A stretch of 64,000 bases of DNA from Microbacterium sp. 2FI (GCF_005502885.1 NZ_SCMR01000017.1:35233-99232), one strand, 5' to 3'; shown: positions 36,387 through 46,393, numbered from the stretch's first letter. The notes: generated from the letters alone by a model not told the origin. A program made the numbers and translations.

Positions 36387-39300
36387 GTGGCATCCGACTC
36401 CTTCGTTCACCTGCACGTGCACAGCGAGTACTCGATGCTCGACGGGGCGGCCCGCATCGGCCCGATGGTGCAGGAGGCGGTGCGGCTCGGGATGCCGGCG
36501 ATCGCCGTCACCGATCACGGCAACACGTTCGCGGCCTTCGAGTTCTACAAGGCCGCGAAGGATGCCGGTATCAAGCCGATCATCGGCATCGAGGCGTACG
36601 TCACCCCGGGTACGCACCGCAGCGACAAGGCGCGCGTGCGCTGGGGGACCCCCGAGCAGAACGACGACGACGTCTCGGGCTCGGGCGCCTACACGCACAT
36701 GACTCTGCTCAGCCAGAGCACCGAGGGCATGCACAACCTGTTCCGGCTGTCGTCTCTCGCGAGCATGGAGGGCTACTACTTCAAGCCCCGCATGGACCGC
36801 GACCTGCTGCAGAAGTACGGCAAGGGCCTCATCGCGACGACGGGCTGCCCGTCGGGCGAGGTGCAGACCCGTCTGCGGCTCGGGCAGTACGACGCGGCGC
36901 GCGCCGCTGCCGCGGAGTTCCAAGACCTCTTCGGCAAAGAGAACTACTTCGCCGAGATCATGGATCACGGGCTCTCGATCGAGCGCCGCGTGATGACCGA
37001 TCTGCTGAAGATCGCGAAAGACCTCGAGATCCCGCTGGTCGCCACGAACGACCTGCACTACACGCACCAGCACGACTCGTCGAGCCACGCGGCCCTCCTG
37101 TGCGTGCAGTCGGGCTCGACGCTCGACGACCCGAAGCGGTTCAAGTTCGACGGCGACGGGTACTACGTCAAGACCCCCGCCGAGATGCGGCAGATCCTCC
37201 GCGACCACCCCGAGGCGTGCGACAACACGCTGCTGATCGCCGAGCGGTGCGAGGTCGAGTTCAACACGAGCGCGAACTACATGCCGCGCTTCCCGGTGCC
37301 GCCGGGCGAGACCGAAGAATCCTGGTTCGTCAAAGAGGTCGAGAACGGCCTCAACGTGCGCTACCCGGCCGGCATCCCCGACGCGGTCCGCAAGCAGGCC
37401 GAGTACGAGACCGGCGTCATCGTGCAGATGGGGTTCCCCGGGTACTTCCTCGTCGTCGCCGACTTCATCAACTGGGCCAAGCGCAACGGCATCCGCGTCG
37501 GCCCCGGCCGCGGCTCGGGCGCAGGTTCCATGGCCGCCTTCGCGATGCAGATCACCGATCTCGATCCGCTGCAGCACGGACTCATCTTCGAGCGGTTCCT
37601 CAACCCCGACCGCGTCTCGATGCCCGACTTCGACGTCGACTTCGACGACCGTCGCCGCGGCGAGGTGATCCAGTACGTCACCGAGAAGTACGGCGACGAG
37701 CGCGTCGCGCAGATCGTCACATACGGCACGATCAAGGCCAAGCAGGCGCTCAAGGATGCCGGCCGCGTGCTCGGCTTCCCCTTCAGCATGGGTGAGAAGC
37801 TCACGAAGGCCATGCCCCCGGCGGTCATGGGCAAGGACATGCCGTTGGAGGGCATGTTCGACAAGGAGCACCCCCGCTTCAAAGAGGCGAGCGAGTTCCG
37901 CGCTCTCATCGAGACGGATGCCGAGGCCAAGACCGTCTTCGACACCGCCGTCGGCCTCGAGAACCTCAAGCGCCAGTGGGGCGTGCACGCCGCCGGGGTC
38001 ATCATGTCGTCCGAGCCGCTGATCGACATCATCCCGATCATGAAGCGCGAGCAGGACGGCCAGATCGTCACGCAGTTCGACTACCCGTCGTGCGAGGCGC
38101 TGGGCCTCATCAAGATGGACTTCCTGGGGCTGCGCAACCTCACGATCATCAACGACGCGCTCGACAACATCGAGGCCAACCGCGGTCACGCCCTCGTCCT
38201 CGAAGACCTCGAGCTCGACGACGTCGGCGCCTACGAGCTGCTGGCGCGCGGCGACACGCTCGGAGTGTTCCAGCTCGACGGCGGGCCGATGCGATCGCTG
38301 CTGCGTCTGCTCAAGCCCGACAACTTCGAAGACATCTCGGCCGTGATCGCGTTGTATCGTCCTGGGCCCATGGGCGCGAACTCGCACATCAACTACGCGC
38401 TGCGCAAGAACGGCCAGCAGGACATCACGCCGATCCACGAGGAGTTCAAGGACTCGCTCCGCGAGATCCTCGACACGAGCTACGGCCTGATCATCTACCA
38501 GGAGCAGGTGATGGCGATCGCGCAGAAGGTCGCCGGCTTCAGCCTCGGCCAGGCCGACATCCTCCGCCGCGCGATGGGCAAGAAGAAGAAGTCCGAGCTC
38601 GACAAGCAGTTCGAGGGCTTCCAGGCCGGCATGCACGCCAACGGCTACTCCGACGACGCGGTGCAGAAGCTGTGGGAGATCCTGCTGCCGTTCTCGGACT
38701 ACGCGTTCAACAAGGCGCACTCGGCCGCCTACGGCCTCGTCTCGTACTGGACCGCCTACCTCAAGGCCCACTATCCCGCCGAGTACATGGCGGCGCTGCT
38801 CACGAGCGTCGGCGACTCGAAGGACAAGATGGCGGTCTACCTCAACGAGTGCCGCCGGATGGGCATCAAGGTGCTGCCGCCCGACGTCGGTCAGTCGATC
38901 CGCTACTTCGCCGCCGTCGGCGAAGACATCCGCTTCGGTCTCGGGGCGGTGCGCAACGTCGGCACCAACGTCGTCGACGGCATCGTCGCCTCGCGCACCG
39001 ACGAAGGGTTCGCGAACTTCCACGACTTCCTCGCCAAGGTGCCGATGCACGTCGCGAACAAGCGCACCGTCGAGTCGCTCATCAAGGCGGGTGCGTTCGA
39101 CTCGCTCGGGTCGACACGCCGCGCGCTGATGGAGATCCACGAGGATGCCGCCGAGGCGGCCGTCGAGACCAAGCGCAAGGCCGCGACCGGGGCGATCGGC
39201 TTCGACTTCGACAGCCTCTACGACGAGGCCGAAGAGGTCATGCCGGCGAAGGTTCCCGATCGCCCCGAGTGGACGAAGAAGGACAAGCTCGCGTTCGAGC

Positions 39301-39905
39301 GCGAGATGCTGGGCCTCTACGTCTCGGACCACCCGCTCGCCGGGCTCGAGGTGCCGCTCGCCAAGCACGCGTCGACCAGCATCCACGACCTCCTCGCCTC
39401 CGAGACCGTCGACGACGGCGATCAGGTGACCGTCGCCGGGCTCGTCACGAGCGTGCAGCATCGCGTCGCCAAGCAGAGCGGCAATCCCTACGGCATGATC
39501 ACCGTCGAGGACTTCGACGGCGAGGTCACGGTGATGTTCATGGGGAAGACCTACACCGAGTTCGCCTCGATGCTGGTCGCCGACTCGATCCTCGTGGTGC
39601 GCGGCCGGGTGTCGCGGCGTGACGACGGGCTCAACCTGCATGCGCAGTCGGCGTTCAGCCCCGACCTCGGGACGACCGACGCGTCGGGCCCCCTGGTGCT
39701 GTTGATGCCCGAGCACCGCGCGAGCGAGAGCCTCGTGAACGAGCTCGCCGCCGTGCTGAACCGTCACCGCGGCGACACCGAGGTGACCCTGCGGCTCTAC
39801 AAGGGCTCGGTGGCGAAGGTCTTCGAGGTGCCGCTGCCGGTGCGGGTGACCGCAGATCTGTACGGCGAGCTGAAGAGTCTTCTCGGGCCGCAGTGCCTCG
39901 GGTGA
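36387..39905 (+). CDS. dnaE: DNA polymerase III alpha subunit
   Basis: Replicative polymerase of 1172 residues (DnaE1 type). It begins with the PHP domain (FVHLHVHSEYSMLDGAARI), then the polymerase core with PDFDVDFDD (residues 413-421, catalytic Asp414 and Asp416), the fingers motif RRAMGKKKKSELDKQ, a helix-hairpin-helix, and a C-terminal OB fold (VTVAGLVTSVQHRVAKQSGNP). Length and intact palm residues separate it from the shorter, error-prone DnaE2. Monocistronic leaderless message. Confidence 0.97.
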   Translation: MASDSFVHLHVHSEYSMLDGAARIGPMVQEAVRLGMPAIAVTDHGNTFAAFEFYKAAKDAGIKPIIGIEAYVTPGTHRSDKARVRWGTPEQNDDDVSGSGAYTHMTLLSQSTEGMHNLFRLSSLASMEGYYFKPRMDRDLLQKYGKGLIATTGCPSGEVQTRLRLGQYDAARAAAAEFQDLFGKENYFAEIMDHGLSIERRVMTDLLKIAKDLEIPLVATNDLHYTHQHDSSSHAALLCVQSGSTLDDPKRFKFDGDGYYVKTPAEMRQILRDHPEACDNTLLIAERCEVEFNTSANYMPRFPVPPGETEESWFVKEVENGLNVRYPAGIPDAVRKQAEYETGVIVQMGFPGYFLVVADFINWAKRNGIRVGPGRGSGAGSMAAFAMQITDLDPLQHGLIFERFLNPDRVSMPDFDVDFDDRRRGEVIQYVTEKYGDERVAQIVTYGTIKAKQALKDAGRVLGFPFSMGEKLTKAMPPAVMGKDMPLEGMFDKEHPRFKEASEFRALIETDAEAKTVFDTAVGLENLKRQWGVHAAGVIMSSEPLIDIIPIMKREQDGQIVTQFDYPSCEALGLIKMDFLGLRNLTIINDALDNIEANRGHALVLEDLELDDVGAYELLARGDTLGVFQLDGGPMRSLLRLLKPDNFEDISAVIALYRPGPMGANSHINYALRKNGQQDITPIHEEFKDSLREILDTSYGLIIYQEQVMAIAQKVAGFSLGQADILRRAMGKKKKSELDKQFEGFQAGMHANGYSDDAVQKLWEILLPFSDYAFNKAHSAAYGLVSYWTAYLKAHYPAEYMAALLTSVGDSKDKMAVYLNECRRMGIKVLPPDVGQSIRYFAAVGEDIRFGLGAVRNVGTNVVDGIVASRTDEGFANFHDFLAKVPMHVANKRTVESLIKAGAFDSLGSTRRALMEIHEDAAEAAVETKRKAATGAIGFDFDSLYDEAEEVMPAKVPDRPEWTKKDKLAFEREMLGLYVSDHPLAGLEVPLAKHASTSIHDLLASETVDDGDQVTVAGLVTSVQHRVAKQSGNPYGMITVEDFDGEVTVMFMGKTYTEFASMLVADSILVVRGRVSRRDDGLNLHAQSAFSPDLGTTDASGPLVLLMPEHRASESLVNELAAVLNRHRGDTEVTLRLYKGSVAKVFEVPLPVRVTADLYGELKSLLGPQCLG

Positions 39906-39932
39906 TCTCATCACGGTCTCATGTGCCGTGGG

Positions 39933-39938
39933 TAATAT
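39933..39938 (+). promoter_or_regulatory. -10 element TAATAT for the four-helix membrane protein gene
   Basis: TAATAT lies 42 bases before the GTG start, which has a GAAGGGA ribosome site. No good -35 seen. Confidence 0.35.
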
Positions 39939-39980
39939 GCAGGACGACGCGAGCCGCGAAAGCGGCCGGAAGGGACGATC

Positions 39981-40922
39981 GTGACCGACGAGAAGCTGGA
40001 TGAGAACCTCGAGGCCGATGCATCGGCGACCACGTACCCCGAGGAGCCGCCGCAGTACGGAGTCGGTCCCTTCACGATCCGCGAGGTCGCGCTCGGCGGC
40101 GTGTGGCTGCTGGCCTTCGTGGTCTCGTTCTTCTCGATCACCGCGATCCGCTTCGAGTCGGTCTGGACGTCGGGTCTCCTGTGGATCCTCACGATCGGCG
40201 TTCCGACCGCAGCGGTGTTCCTCATCGCCCTGCGCCGCCTCTCGCCCGACGGCATCCGCCGTGTCGGATCGCTCGGCATCGATCAGTTCGCCTCCGTGGC
40301 CTTCTCGGTCTCCGCGATCCTGTGGCTGCAGCTCATCTGGGAGACCGTCGCGATCGTCATCGACGGCGGACCCTGGGTTCGCACGTGGGTGATCTGGGTC
40401 TCGTTCTTCCTGATGGTCGCGGGTGTCTTCCTCACCGTCTTCGCTCCGTTCATCGCCCCGTTCGACGAGGACTTCCGCGGCCGTCCCGAGATCCCGGCGC
40501 ACCGGAACGCCCGGCCTGTTCGCGCCGTCTCGGCGCGCCCGACGCCCGAGCCGCGCCCGGCACCTGAGCCCGAGTCCGCAGACGAGACCGCCGCCTACGC
40601 CGCTGTCGCACCCGCCCCGGCGGCTGCCGAGGCGATCGCCGCCGCCGATGAGCAGTCGTGGGAGCCCGAGCACGCCCGCGACACCTTCGAGCCCGTCGAG
40701 ACGGCCGAGGCCTCCGCCGAGGAGCCCGGGCGGCACCAGGCGTTCTGGGCACTGGCTCCCGAGGACCGCGACGTGGTCGACGAGGTCGGCATCCCGATCT
40801 TCCGCGTCGGCCCCACGGCGTGGGCGCTCGTGATCGAAGACCGCGGCGACACGTTCGTCGTCCGTCACGAGGACGGTCGCGTCGGCTACCTGCACGACGT
40901 CGAGGGCGTCACGCGCGGCTGA
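39981..40922 (+). CDS. Conserved four-helix membrane protein with basic/acidic C-terminal region
   Basis: A 313-residue protein. A short cytoplasmic N-terminus leads to four predicted membrane helices (about residues 38-58, 66-84, 100-122 and 133-153). A low-complexity Ala/Pro/Glu region (about 175-255) follows, then a compact C-terminal domain (FWALAPEDRDVVDEVGIPIF, ending in VRHEDGRVGYLHDVEGV). I do not recognise a named family. Position between dnaE and hisD recurs in my recollection of related genomes, but function is unknown. Confidence 0.75.
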   Translation: MTDEKLDENLEADASATTYPEEPPQYGVGPFTIREVALGGVWLLAFVVSFFSITAIRFESVWTSGLLWILTIGVPTAAVFLIALRRLSPDGIRRVGSLGIDQFASVAFSVSAILWLQLIWETVAIVIDGGPWVRTWVIWVSFFLMVAGVFLTVFAPFIAPFDEDFRGRPEIPAHRNARPVRAVSARPTPEPRPAPEPESADETAAYAAVAPAPAAAEAIAAADEQSWEPEHARDTFEPVETAEASAEEPGRHQAFWALAPEDRDVVDEVGIPIFRVGPTAWALVIEDRGDTFVVRHEDGRVGYLHDVEGVTRG

Positions 40923-40940
40923 CGGCCGCGCGCGGCGCGA

Positions 40941-40946
40941 TACCGT
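40941..40946 (+). promoter_or_regulatory. -10 element TACCGT for hisD, leaderless
   Basis: TACCGT ends six bases before the hisD ATG. Confidence 0.4.
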
Positions 40947-40952
40947 AGACGG

Positions 40953-42275
40953 ATGCTCCGGACGATCGACCTTCGCGGCCGCACGCTCTCATCCGCGGAA
41001 CTCCTCGCGACCGTTCCGCGCGCCCAGGCGGCACGCGACGAGGCACTGGCGACCGCGGCCGAGATCGTGGCCGATGTCGCGGCGCGCGGTGAGGAGTCGC
41101 TGCGCGAGCAGGCCGAGCGCTTCGACGGGGTGACCGGCCACGCGCTGCGGGTGCCGGCATCCCACCTCGACGAGGCTCTCGCGACGCTCGACCCGGCCGT
41201 CCGATCCGCGCTCGAAGACGCCATCGCGCGCGTTCGCGAGGCATCGGCCGCGCAGGTACCGCCGCCGGCGGTCACCGAGCTCGCACCCGGCGCCCGCGTG
41301 TCGCAGCGCTGGCAGCCGGTGCGACGCGTGGGGCTCTACGTTCCGGGCGGCAAGGCGGTCTACCCCTCGAGCGTCGTCATGAATGTCGTTCCGGCGCAGG
41401 TCGCGGGCGTCTCCGAGATCGCCCTGGCGTCGCCGCCACAGCGCGACCACGGCGGACGCGTGCACCCGGTGATCCTCGCCGCGGCGCACCTGCTCGGCGT
41501 CGACGAGGTCTACGCGATCGGCGGTGCCGGGGCGATCGGGGCCTTCGCGCACGGCGTGCCCGCTCTCGGGCTCGACCGGGTCGACGTCGTCACGGGGCCG
41601 GGCAACAACTTCGTCGCTGCGGCCAAGCGCGCCGTCGCGGGTCTCGTGGGGACGGATGCCGAGGCCGGCGCCACCGAGATCCTCATCGTCGCCGACGACT
41701 CCGCCGACCCGGTGCTCGTGGCCGTCGACCTCATCAGCCAGGCCGAGCACGACGAGCAGGCCTCTGCTGTGCTGGTCACGGCATCCGAGGCCCTCGCCGC
41801 GGCGGTCGAGGCCGAACTCGCGCCCCGCGCCGCGCGCACACGGCACGCCGAACGGGTCGCCGCAGCCCTCACCGGCCCGCAGTCGGCGATCGTCCTCGTC
41901 GACGATCTGGCAGCGGCGACGGCGTTCAGCAACGTGTACGCCCCCGAGCACCTCGAGCTCCACCTCACTGACCCCGACCCGGCCGCCTTCGTGCACGCCG
42001 GCGCCGTCTTCGTCGGCCCCGATGCCCCCGTGAGTCTCGGCGACTACCTCGCTGGCAGCAACCACGTCCTCCCGACCGGAGGCCAGGCGCGGTATGCGGC
42101 CGGGCTCTCGGCGTCGACGTTCCTGCGCCCGCAGCAGGTCATCGAGTACGACCAAGCGGCTCTCGAGCGCGTCCGCGACGCGATCGTGACGCTGGCCGAG
42201 GCCGAGGCGCTGCCCGCGCACGGCGAGGCCGTGGTCGCGCGGTTCGCTCCGCGACAGGATTCCGATCCGGCGTAG
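40953..42275 (+). CDS. hisD: Histidinol dehydrogenase
   Basis: Last two steps of histidine synthesis, oxidising L-histidinol to L-histidine with NAD+ and Zn2+. The 440-residue protein has YVPGGKAVYPSSVVMNVVPA, DVVTGPGNNFVAAAKRAVAG and the zinc/catalytic segment LISQAEHDEQA. No other his genes are adjacent, so the pathway is split at this locus. Its TAG stop overlaps the -10 hexamer of nrdR. Confidence 0.96.
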   Translation: MLRTIDLRGRTLSSAELLATVPRAQAARDEALATAAEIVADVAARGEESLREQAERFDGVTGHALRVPASHLDEALATLDPAVRSALEDAIARVREASAAQVPPPAVTELAPGARVSQRWQPVRRVGLYVPGGKAVYPSSVVMNVVPAQVAGVSEIALASPPQRDHGGRVHPVILAAAHLLGVDEVYAIGGAGAIGAFAHGVPALGLDRVDVVTGPGNNFVAAAKRAVAGLVGTDAEAGATEILIVADDSADPVLVAVDLISQAEHDEQASAVLVTASEALAAAVEAELAPRAARTRHAERVAAALTGPQSAIVLVDDLAAATAFSNVYAPEHLELHLTDPDPAAFVHAGAVFVGPDAPVSLGDYLAGSNHVLPTGGQARYAAGLSASTFLRPQQVIEYDQAALERVRDAIVTLAEAEALPAHGEAVVARFAPRQDSDPA

Positions 42276-42278
42276 TCT
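42273..42278 (+). promoter_or_regulatory. -10 element TAGTCT for nrdR
   Basis: Overlaps the hisD stop codon and ends nine bases before the nrdR ATG. Confidence 0.45.
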
Positions 42279-42287
42279 GTCTCTGCC

Positions 42288-42776
42288 ATGCACTGCCCCT
42301 TCTGCCGCCATCCCGATTCGCGCGTGATCGATTCGCGCACGAGCGACGACGGCCTCAGCATCCGTCGCCGCCGGCAGTGCCCGCAGTGCGGCGGCCGCTT
42401 CACCACGGTCGAGACCGCGAGCCTCAACGTCATCAAGCGCTCGGGTGTCATCGAGCCGTTCAGCCGCGAGAAGGTCATCTCGGGCGTGCGCAAGGCGTGC
42501 CAGGGGAGGCCGGTCACCGAGGCCGATCTGGCAGTGCTGGCGCAGACCGTCGAGGAGTCGATCCGCCAGACCGGCTCGTCGCAGCTCGATGCCAACGAGA
42601 TCGGGCTCGCGATCCTGGGACCCCTGCGCGAGCTCGACGAGGTCGCCTACCTGCGCTTCGCGAGCGTGTACCAGGCGTTCGAGTCGCTCGAGGACTTCGA
42701 GGGCGCGATCGATCAGCTGCGGGCGGACCACCCGCGGACGGCGCCCGTGCCGGTCGAGGGCCAGACGACCGGATAG
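42288..42776 (+). CDS. nrdR: Transcriptional repressor NrdR
   Basis: Represses ribonucleotide reductase genes in response to dATP/ATP. The 162 residues comprise an N-terminal zinc ribbon ([15 protein letters not shown] and [10 protein letters not shown]) and an ATP-cone domain ([21 protein letters not shown]). No nrd gene is in this window, so it acts elsewhere. The same stop-overlapping promoter arrangement precedes pyrD. Confidence 0.96.
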   Translation: MHCPFCRHPDSRVIDSRTSDDGLSIRRRRQCPQCGGRFTTVETASLNVIKRSGVIEPFSREKVISGVRKACQGRPVTEADLAVLAQTVEESIRQTGSSQLDANEIGLAILGPLRELDEVAYLRFASVYQAFESLEDFEGAIDQLRADHPRTAPVPVEGQTTG

Positions 42777-42779
42777 CCT
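42774..42779 (+). promoter_or_regulatory. -10 element TAGCCT for pyrD, leaderless
   Basis: Overlaps the nrdR stop and ends seven bases before the pyrD ATG. Confidence 0.5.
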
Positions 42780-42786
42780 GGACGGG

Positions 42787-43809
42787 ATGTATCCCCTCCT
42801 GTTCCGGACCGTGCTCTCGCGCATGGATCCCGAGACCGCGCACCACGCGGCGATGCTCGTGATCCGGGTGCTGGGGGTTCCGCCCTTCTCGTGGCTCGCC
42901 CGCGCCGTGACCGCGCCGGCGCCCGAGCTCACGACCACCGCGCTGGGGCTGACGTTCGCCTCGCCGTTCGGCGTGGCGGCCGGGTTCGACAAGGACGTGA
43001 AGGGCGCCGCGGGGCTTCACGCCCTCGGCTTCGGGCACGTCGAGGTGGGGACCCTCACCGCGATCCCGCAGGAGGGGAACCCCCGCCCCCGACTGTTCCG
43101 CCTCATTCCCGACCGCGCGGTCGTCAACCGCATGGGGTTCAACAACCACGGTGCCGCCGAAGCCGCGGTGCGGCTCGAGAAGCTGCGCCGCCGCGCGAAG
43201 CGACCCGTGCTCGGCGTGAACATCGGCAAGAGCCGCGTCGTCGACGTCGCCGATGCCACCGCCGACTATGTGCACAGCGCGACGCTGCTGGCACCGCTCG
43301 CCGACTACCTCGTGGTGAACGTCTCGTCGCCGAACACGCCTGGCCTGCGCGGCCTGCAGGCCGTCGAGACGCTGCGCCCCCTGCTGGCCGCGGTCCACGC
43401 CGCCGCCGGGGCGACGCCCCTCCTCGTCAAGATCGCGCCCGACCTGCCCGACGACGAGGTGACCGCCGTGGCTCACCTCGCGGTCGACCTCGGGCTCGCC
43501 GGCCTCATCGCCACCAACACCACGATCTCTCGCGAGGGTCTGCAGACCGACCCGGCCGTCGTCGCGGCAGCGGGGGACGGCGGGCTCTCGGGCGCGCCGC
43601 TCAAGGCCCGCGCGCTGGCGGTGCTGCGCCTCGTGCGCACGGCGGTGCCGGCGGACTTCTGCGTGATCTCGGTAGGCGGCGTCGAGACCGCCGACGACGT
43701 GCGGGAGCGGATGGATGCCGGTGCCACGCTGGTGCAGGGCTACACGGCGTTCCTCTACCGCGGCCCGCTGTGGGGGCGTCAGATCAACCGCGGGCTCGCC
43801 AGGCGCTGA
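42787..43809 (+). CDS. pyrD: Dihydroorotate dehydrogenase (quinone), class 2
   Basis: Membrane-associated FMN enzyme that oxidises dihydroorotate in pyrimidine synthesis and passes electrons to menaquinone. The 340 residues start with the N-terminal helices of class 2 enzymes ([19 protein letters not shown]), then [32 protein letters not shown] and [14 protein letters not shown] is preferred because it preserves the N-terminal membrane-binding domain and sits seven bases after a -10 hexamer. Confidence 0.95.
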   Translation: MYPLLFRTVLSRMDPETAHHAAMLVIRVLGVPPFSWLARAVTAPAPELTTTALGLTFASPFGVAAGFDKDVKGAAGLHALGFGHVEVGTLTAIPQEGNPRPRLFRLIPDRAVVNRMGFNNHGAAEAAVRLEKLRRRAKRPVLGVNIGKSRVVDVADATADYVHSATLLAPLADYLVVNVSSPNTPGLRGLQAVETLRPLLAAVHAAAGATPLLVKIAPDLPDDEVTAVAHLAVDLGLAGLIATNTTISREGLQTDPAVVAAAGDGGLSGAPLKARALAVLRLVRTAVPADFCVISVGGVETADDVRERMDAGATLVQGYTAFLYRGPLWGRQINRGLARR

Positions 43810-43828
43810 ACCCGCGACCGCTCGGCGG

Positions 43829-44422
43829 TCAGACCGGGCGCTCGCCGATCTTCACCTGGGGCTTGGGGAGGCGGAGGAAGCGCATCTGCACGGTGCGCAT
43901 CGCCGCGTACCAGCCGAGACCCTTCTCGCGCTTGTCGGCGCCGAACTTGTTCGCGACCGCACGCTTGACCCGGATCGAGGTGATGACCATGTCGCCGATG
44001 ACGAAGAAGATGAAGATCCACAGCGCCACGAACGAGTAGTACTGCACCTCGCGGATCGGGATGAAGGTCGCGAGGATCACGACCACCATCGCGGGCATGA
44101 CGGCCTCGCCGAGGTGGAGGCCGGCATCCACGAAGTCGCGCACGTACTTGCGCTGCGCGCCCTGGTCGCGGGCCGGAAGGTAGCGGGGGTCGCCGGCGGC
44201 CATGCCGATGCGAGCCTTCTCGCGCTGCGCGTTGAGGTCGGCGCGGGCGCGGGCCTTCGCCTCTTTCGTGTCGGGGACGAGGGGGCGCTTGCGGGCTGCC
44301 TCCTGCTCGGCGCGCGTGGGCGTCGCGCGGCCCTTGCCGGAACCGCCGACAGGGACGCCGTTGACGGTCGTCCCCTCCGACGGCGCGTCGCTCGGCGTGG
44401 GTGTTGCGGGTGTCTTGGCCAC
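43829..44422 (-). CDS. DUF3043 membrane protein
   Basis: A 197-residue actinobacterial protein. A charged N-terminal half includes RTEAEQ-like TRAEQEAARKRPLVPD and DPRYLPARDQGAQRKYVRDFVD, the DUF3043 signature. Two membrane helices follow (about residues 107-127 and 130-150), then a basic tail. Function unknown. It converges on pyrD with 19 bases between stop codons and is divergent from the M20 peptidase. Confidence 0.88.
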   Translation of the reverse strand: MAKTPATPTPSDAPSEGTTVNGVPVGGSGKGRATPTRAEQEAARKRPLVPDTKEAKARARADLNAQREKARIGMAAGDPRYLPARDQGAQRKYVRDFVDAGLHLGEAVMPAMVVVILATFIPIREVQYYSFVALWIFIFFVIGDMVITSIRVKRAVANKFGADKREKGLGWYAAMRTVQMRFLRLPKPQVKIGERPV

Positions 44423-44455
44423 GGAGAATCCTCAAAGTGCGTGAAGGGGTGCGCT

Positions 44456-44461
44456 TAAGAT
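44456..44461 (+). promoter_or_regulatory. -10 element TAAGAT for the M20 peptidase gene, leaderless
   Basis: TAAGAT ends seven bases before the ATG. Confidence 0.5.
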
Positions 44462-44468
44462 TACCCGC

Positions 44469-45866
44469 ATGACTCCTGAGCTCTCCCGTCAGTCGGCGAT
44501 CCGTGACGCCGCGGCCGCCGGCATCCCCTCCGCCATCGCCGATCTCGGCGCCCTCGTGCGCATCCCGTCGGTCGCGTTCCCCGGTTTCGACGCGGCGAAG
44601 GTCGAGCAGAGTGCGGAAGCCGTCGCCGCGCTCGTGCGTGATCTTGACCTCTTCGACAGCGTCGAGATCCGTCGCGCAGCCATCCCCGGCACCGACGAGA
44701 TCGGCCAGCCCGCCGTGCTCGCGACGCGCGCCGCCCGCAACGGCCGCCCGACGATCCTGCTGTACGCCCATCACGACGTGCAGCCCGTCGGCGACGAGGC
44801 GCTGTGGGAGTCGCCGCCGTTCGAGCCGACGGTGCGCGGCGGGCGCCTCTACGGCCGCGGCGCAGCCGACGACAAGGCCGGCATCATGGCGCACATCGCG
44901 TCGCTGCGGGCCCTGAAAGAGGCGGTCGGCAGCGACTTCGACCTCGGCGTCGCACTCTTCCTCGAGGGCGAGGAGGAGGCCGGGTCGCGCTCGTTCTCGC
45001 AATTCCTGTCGGACAACGCCGATGCGCTGCGTGCCGACGTCATCGTCGTGGCGGATTCGGGCAACTGGGACGCGAAGACCCCCGCGCTGACGGTGTCACT
45101 GCGCGGAAACACGCGCTTCACGCTGAAGGTGCGCACGCTCGACCACGCCTCGCACTCCGGAATGTTCGGGGGAGCGGTGCCCGACGCGATGATGGCGACG
45201 GTGACGCTCTTGGCGACGCTGTGGGATGCCGACGGCGCCGTCGCTGTCGAGGGTCTCACTGAGAGGGATGCCGAGACTCCGCCCTACAGCGAGGAGACGC
45301 TGCGCGACGAAGCCGGGCTTCCCGCCGACGTCTCGCCGATCGGGCGCGGCACCATCCTCAGCCGCATCTGGAACAAGCCCTCGATCACCGTGACCGGCAT
45401 CGATGCGCCCAGCGTCGCGAACGCGTCCAACACGCTCAGCCCCGAGGTCACGGTCGTCATCAGCGCGCGCGTCGCACCCGGCCAGCCCGCCCGCGAGGCG
45501 TATGCCGCCGTCGAGGCGCACCTGCGCGCGCACGCCCCGTTCGGCGCGCAGCTCGAGTTCACCGACCAGGACTTCGGCGACGCCTTCCTCGTCGACACAT
45601 CGGGCTGGGCGGTCGCCGCCGCGCGCGAGGCGCTGCACGAGGGCTACGGCGTCGAATCCGTCGACATCGGCGTGGGCGGCTCGATCCCGTTCATCGCGGA
45701 TCTCGTGCGGGAGTTCCCGAGCGCGCAGATCCTCGTGACCGGCGTCGAAGACCCGCACGCGCGCGCCCACAGCCCGAACGAGTCGCTGCATCTCGAGACG
45801 TTCCGCAACGCCGTGCTGTCGGAGGCGCTGCTGCTCGAGAAGCTCGACGCGCGCGGCGACGCGTAG
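44469..45866 (+). CDS. M20-family metallo-dipeptidase
   Basis: A 465-residue cytosolic zinc peptidase of the carnosinase/DapE-like group. Metal-binding motifs are LLYAHHDVQPVG, GRGAADDKAGIMAH (bridging Asp), FLEGEEEAGSRSF (catalytic Glu pair) and the C-terminal HSPNESLHLETF. The inserted lid/dimer domain follows VADSGNWD. Probably cleaves dipeptides; the substrate is not determinable. Leaderless-type promoter. Confidence 0.92.
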   Translation: MTPELSRQSAIRDAAAAGIPSAIADLGALVRIPSVAFPGFDAAKVEQSAEAVAALVRDLDLFDSVEIRRAAIPGTDEIGQPAVLATRAARNGRPTILLYAHHDVQPVGDEALWESPPFEPTVRGGRLYGRGAADDKAGIMAHIASLRALKEAVGSDFDLGVALFLEGEEEAGSRSFSQFLSDNADALRADVIVVADSGNWDAKTPALTVSLRGNTRFTLKVRTLDHASHSGMFGGAVPDAMMATVTLLATLWDADGAVAVEGLTERDAETPPYSEETLRDEAGLPADVSPIGRGTILSRIWNKPSITVTGIDAPSVANASNTLSPEVTVVISARVAPGQPAREAYAAVEAHLRAHAPFGAQLEFTDQDFGDAFLVDTSGWAVAAAREALHEGYGVESVDIGVGGSIPFIADLVREFPSAQILVTGVEDPHARAHSPNESLHLETFRNAVLSEALLLEKLDARGDA

Positions 45867-45904
45867 ACACGCGGGGCTCGGAGCCCTCTCCCGGGGAGGG
45901 GGCG

Positions 45905-45910
45905 TAGAAT
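45905..45910 (+). promoter_or_regulatory. -10 element TAGAAT for the A-type Fe-S carrier gene
   Basis: TAGAAT lies 59 bases before the start codon, leaving a leader that ends with a GGAGGAGTG ribosome site. Confidence 0.45.
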
Positions 45911-45969
45911 CGTCGCATCCCGCCGCAGAATGCTGTACACCGATCAGGCGGCCGATCCGGAGGAGTGCC

Positions 45970-46335
45970 ATGACCGACACTGCACTGTCGACCGACCAGC
46001 CCACGCGTGAGCACGGCGTCGGGCTGACCGAAGAAGCCGCCCTCAAGGTGAAGAGCCTCCTCGGCCAGGAGGGTCGCGACGACCTGCGGCTCCGCGTCGC
46101 CGTCCAGCCCGGCGGCTGCAGCGGCCTGATCTACCAGCTCTACTTCGACGAGCGCTACCTCGAGGGCGACAAGACGGTCGACTTCGACGGCGTCGAGGTC
46201 ATCGTCGACGACATGAGCGTTCCGTACCTCGACGGCGCCACGATCGACTTCAAGGACACGATCTCGGAGCAGGGCTTCACGATCGACAACCCGAACGCCG
46301 CAGGCAGCTGCGCGTGCGGCGACAGCTTCCACTGA
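45970..46335 (+). CDS. A-type iron-sulfur carrier (HesB/IscA/ErpA family)
   Basis: A 121-residue Fe-S cluster carrier. The three cluster-binding cysteines are in GGCSGLIYQLYF and the C-terminal SCACGDSF. It likely delivers clusters to client enzymes; the adjacent respiratory operons contain a Rieske Fe-S protein, a plausible client, though this is inference. Strong terminator follows. Confidence 0.94.
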   Translation: MTDTALSTDQPTREHGVGLTEEAALKVKSLLGQEGRDDLRLRVAVQPGGCSGLIYQLYFDERYLEGDKTVDFDGVEVIVDDMSVPYLDGATIDFKDTISEQGFTIDNPNAAGSCACGDSFH

Positions 46336-46351
46336 GCCGACCGATTTTCCG

Positions 46352-46393
46352 GGCGGGCCCGGCGCTGCGATCAGCGCCCGGGCCCGCCTTTTT
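46352..46393 (+). terminator. Rho-independent terminator after the Fe-S carrier gene
   Basis: A GC-rich stem of about 16 bp (GGCGGGCC outer, GGCGCTG inner, one bulged base), loop CGAT, followed by CTTTTTCT. Confidence 0.85.

Noticed and set aside
36324..40895. 1523-codon open frame on the minus strand opposite dnaE
   Set aside because: Antisense shadow of a high-GC gene: product is Arg/Val/Asp-rich without motifs, and the plus strand encodes an intact DnaE.
45883..45903. GC-rich hairpin after the M20 peptidase gene
   Set aside because: The loop would be only one base unless the inner pairs open, and there is no T-run, so it is too weak to call a terminator.
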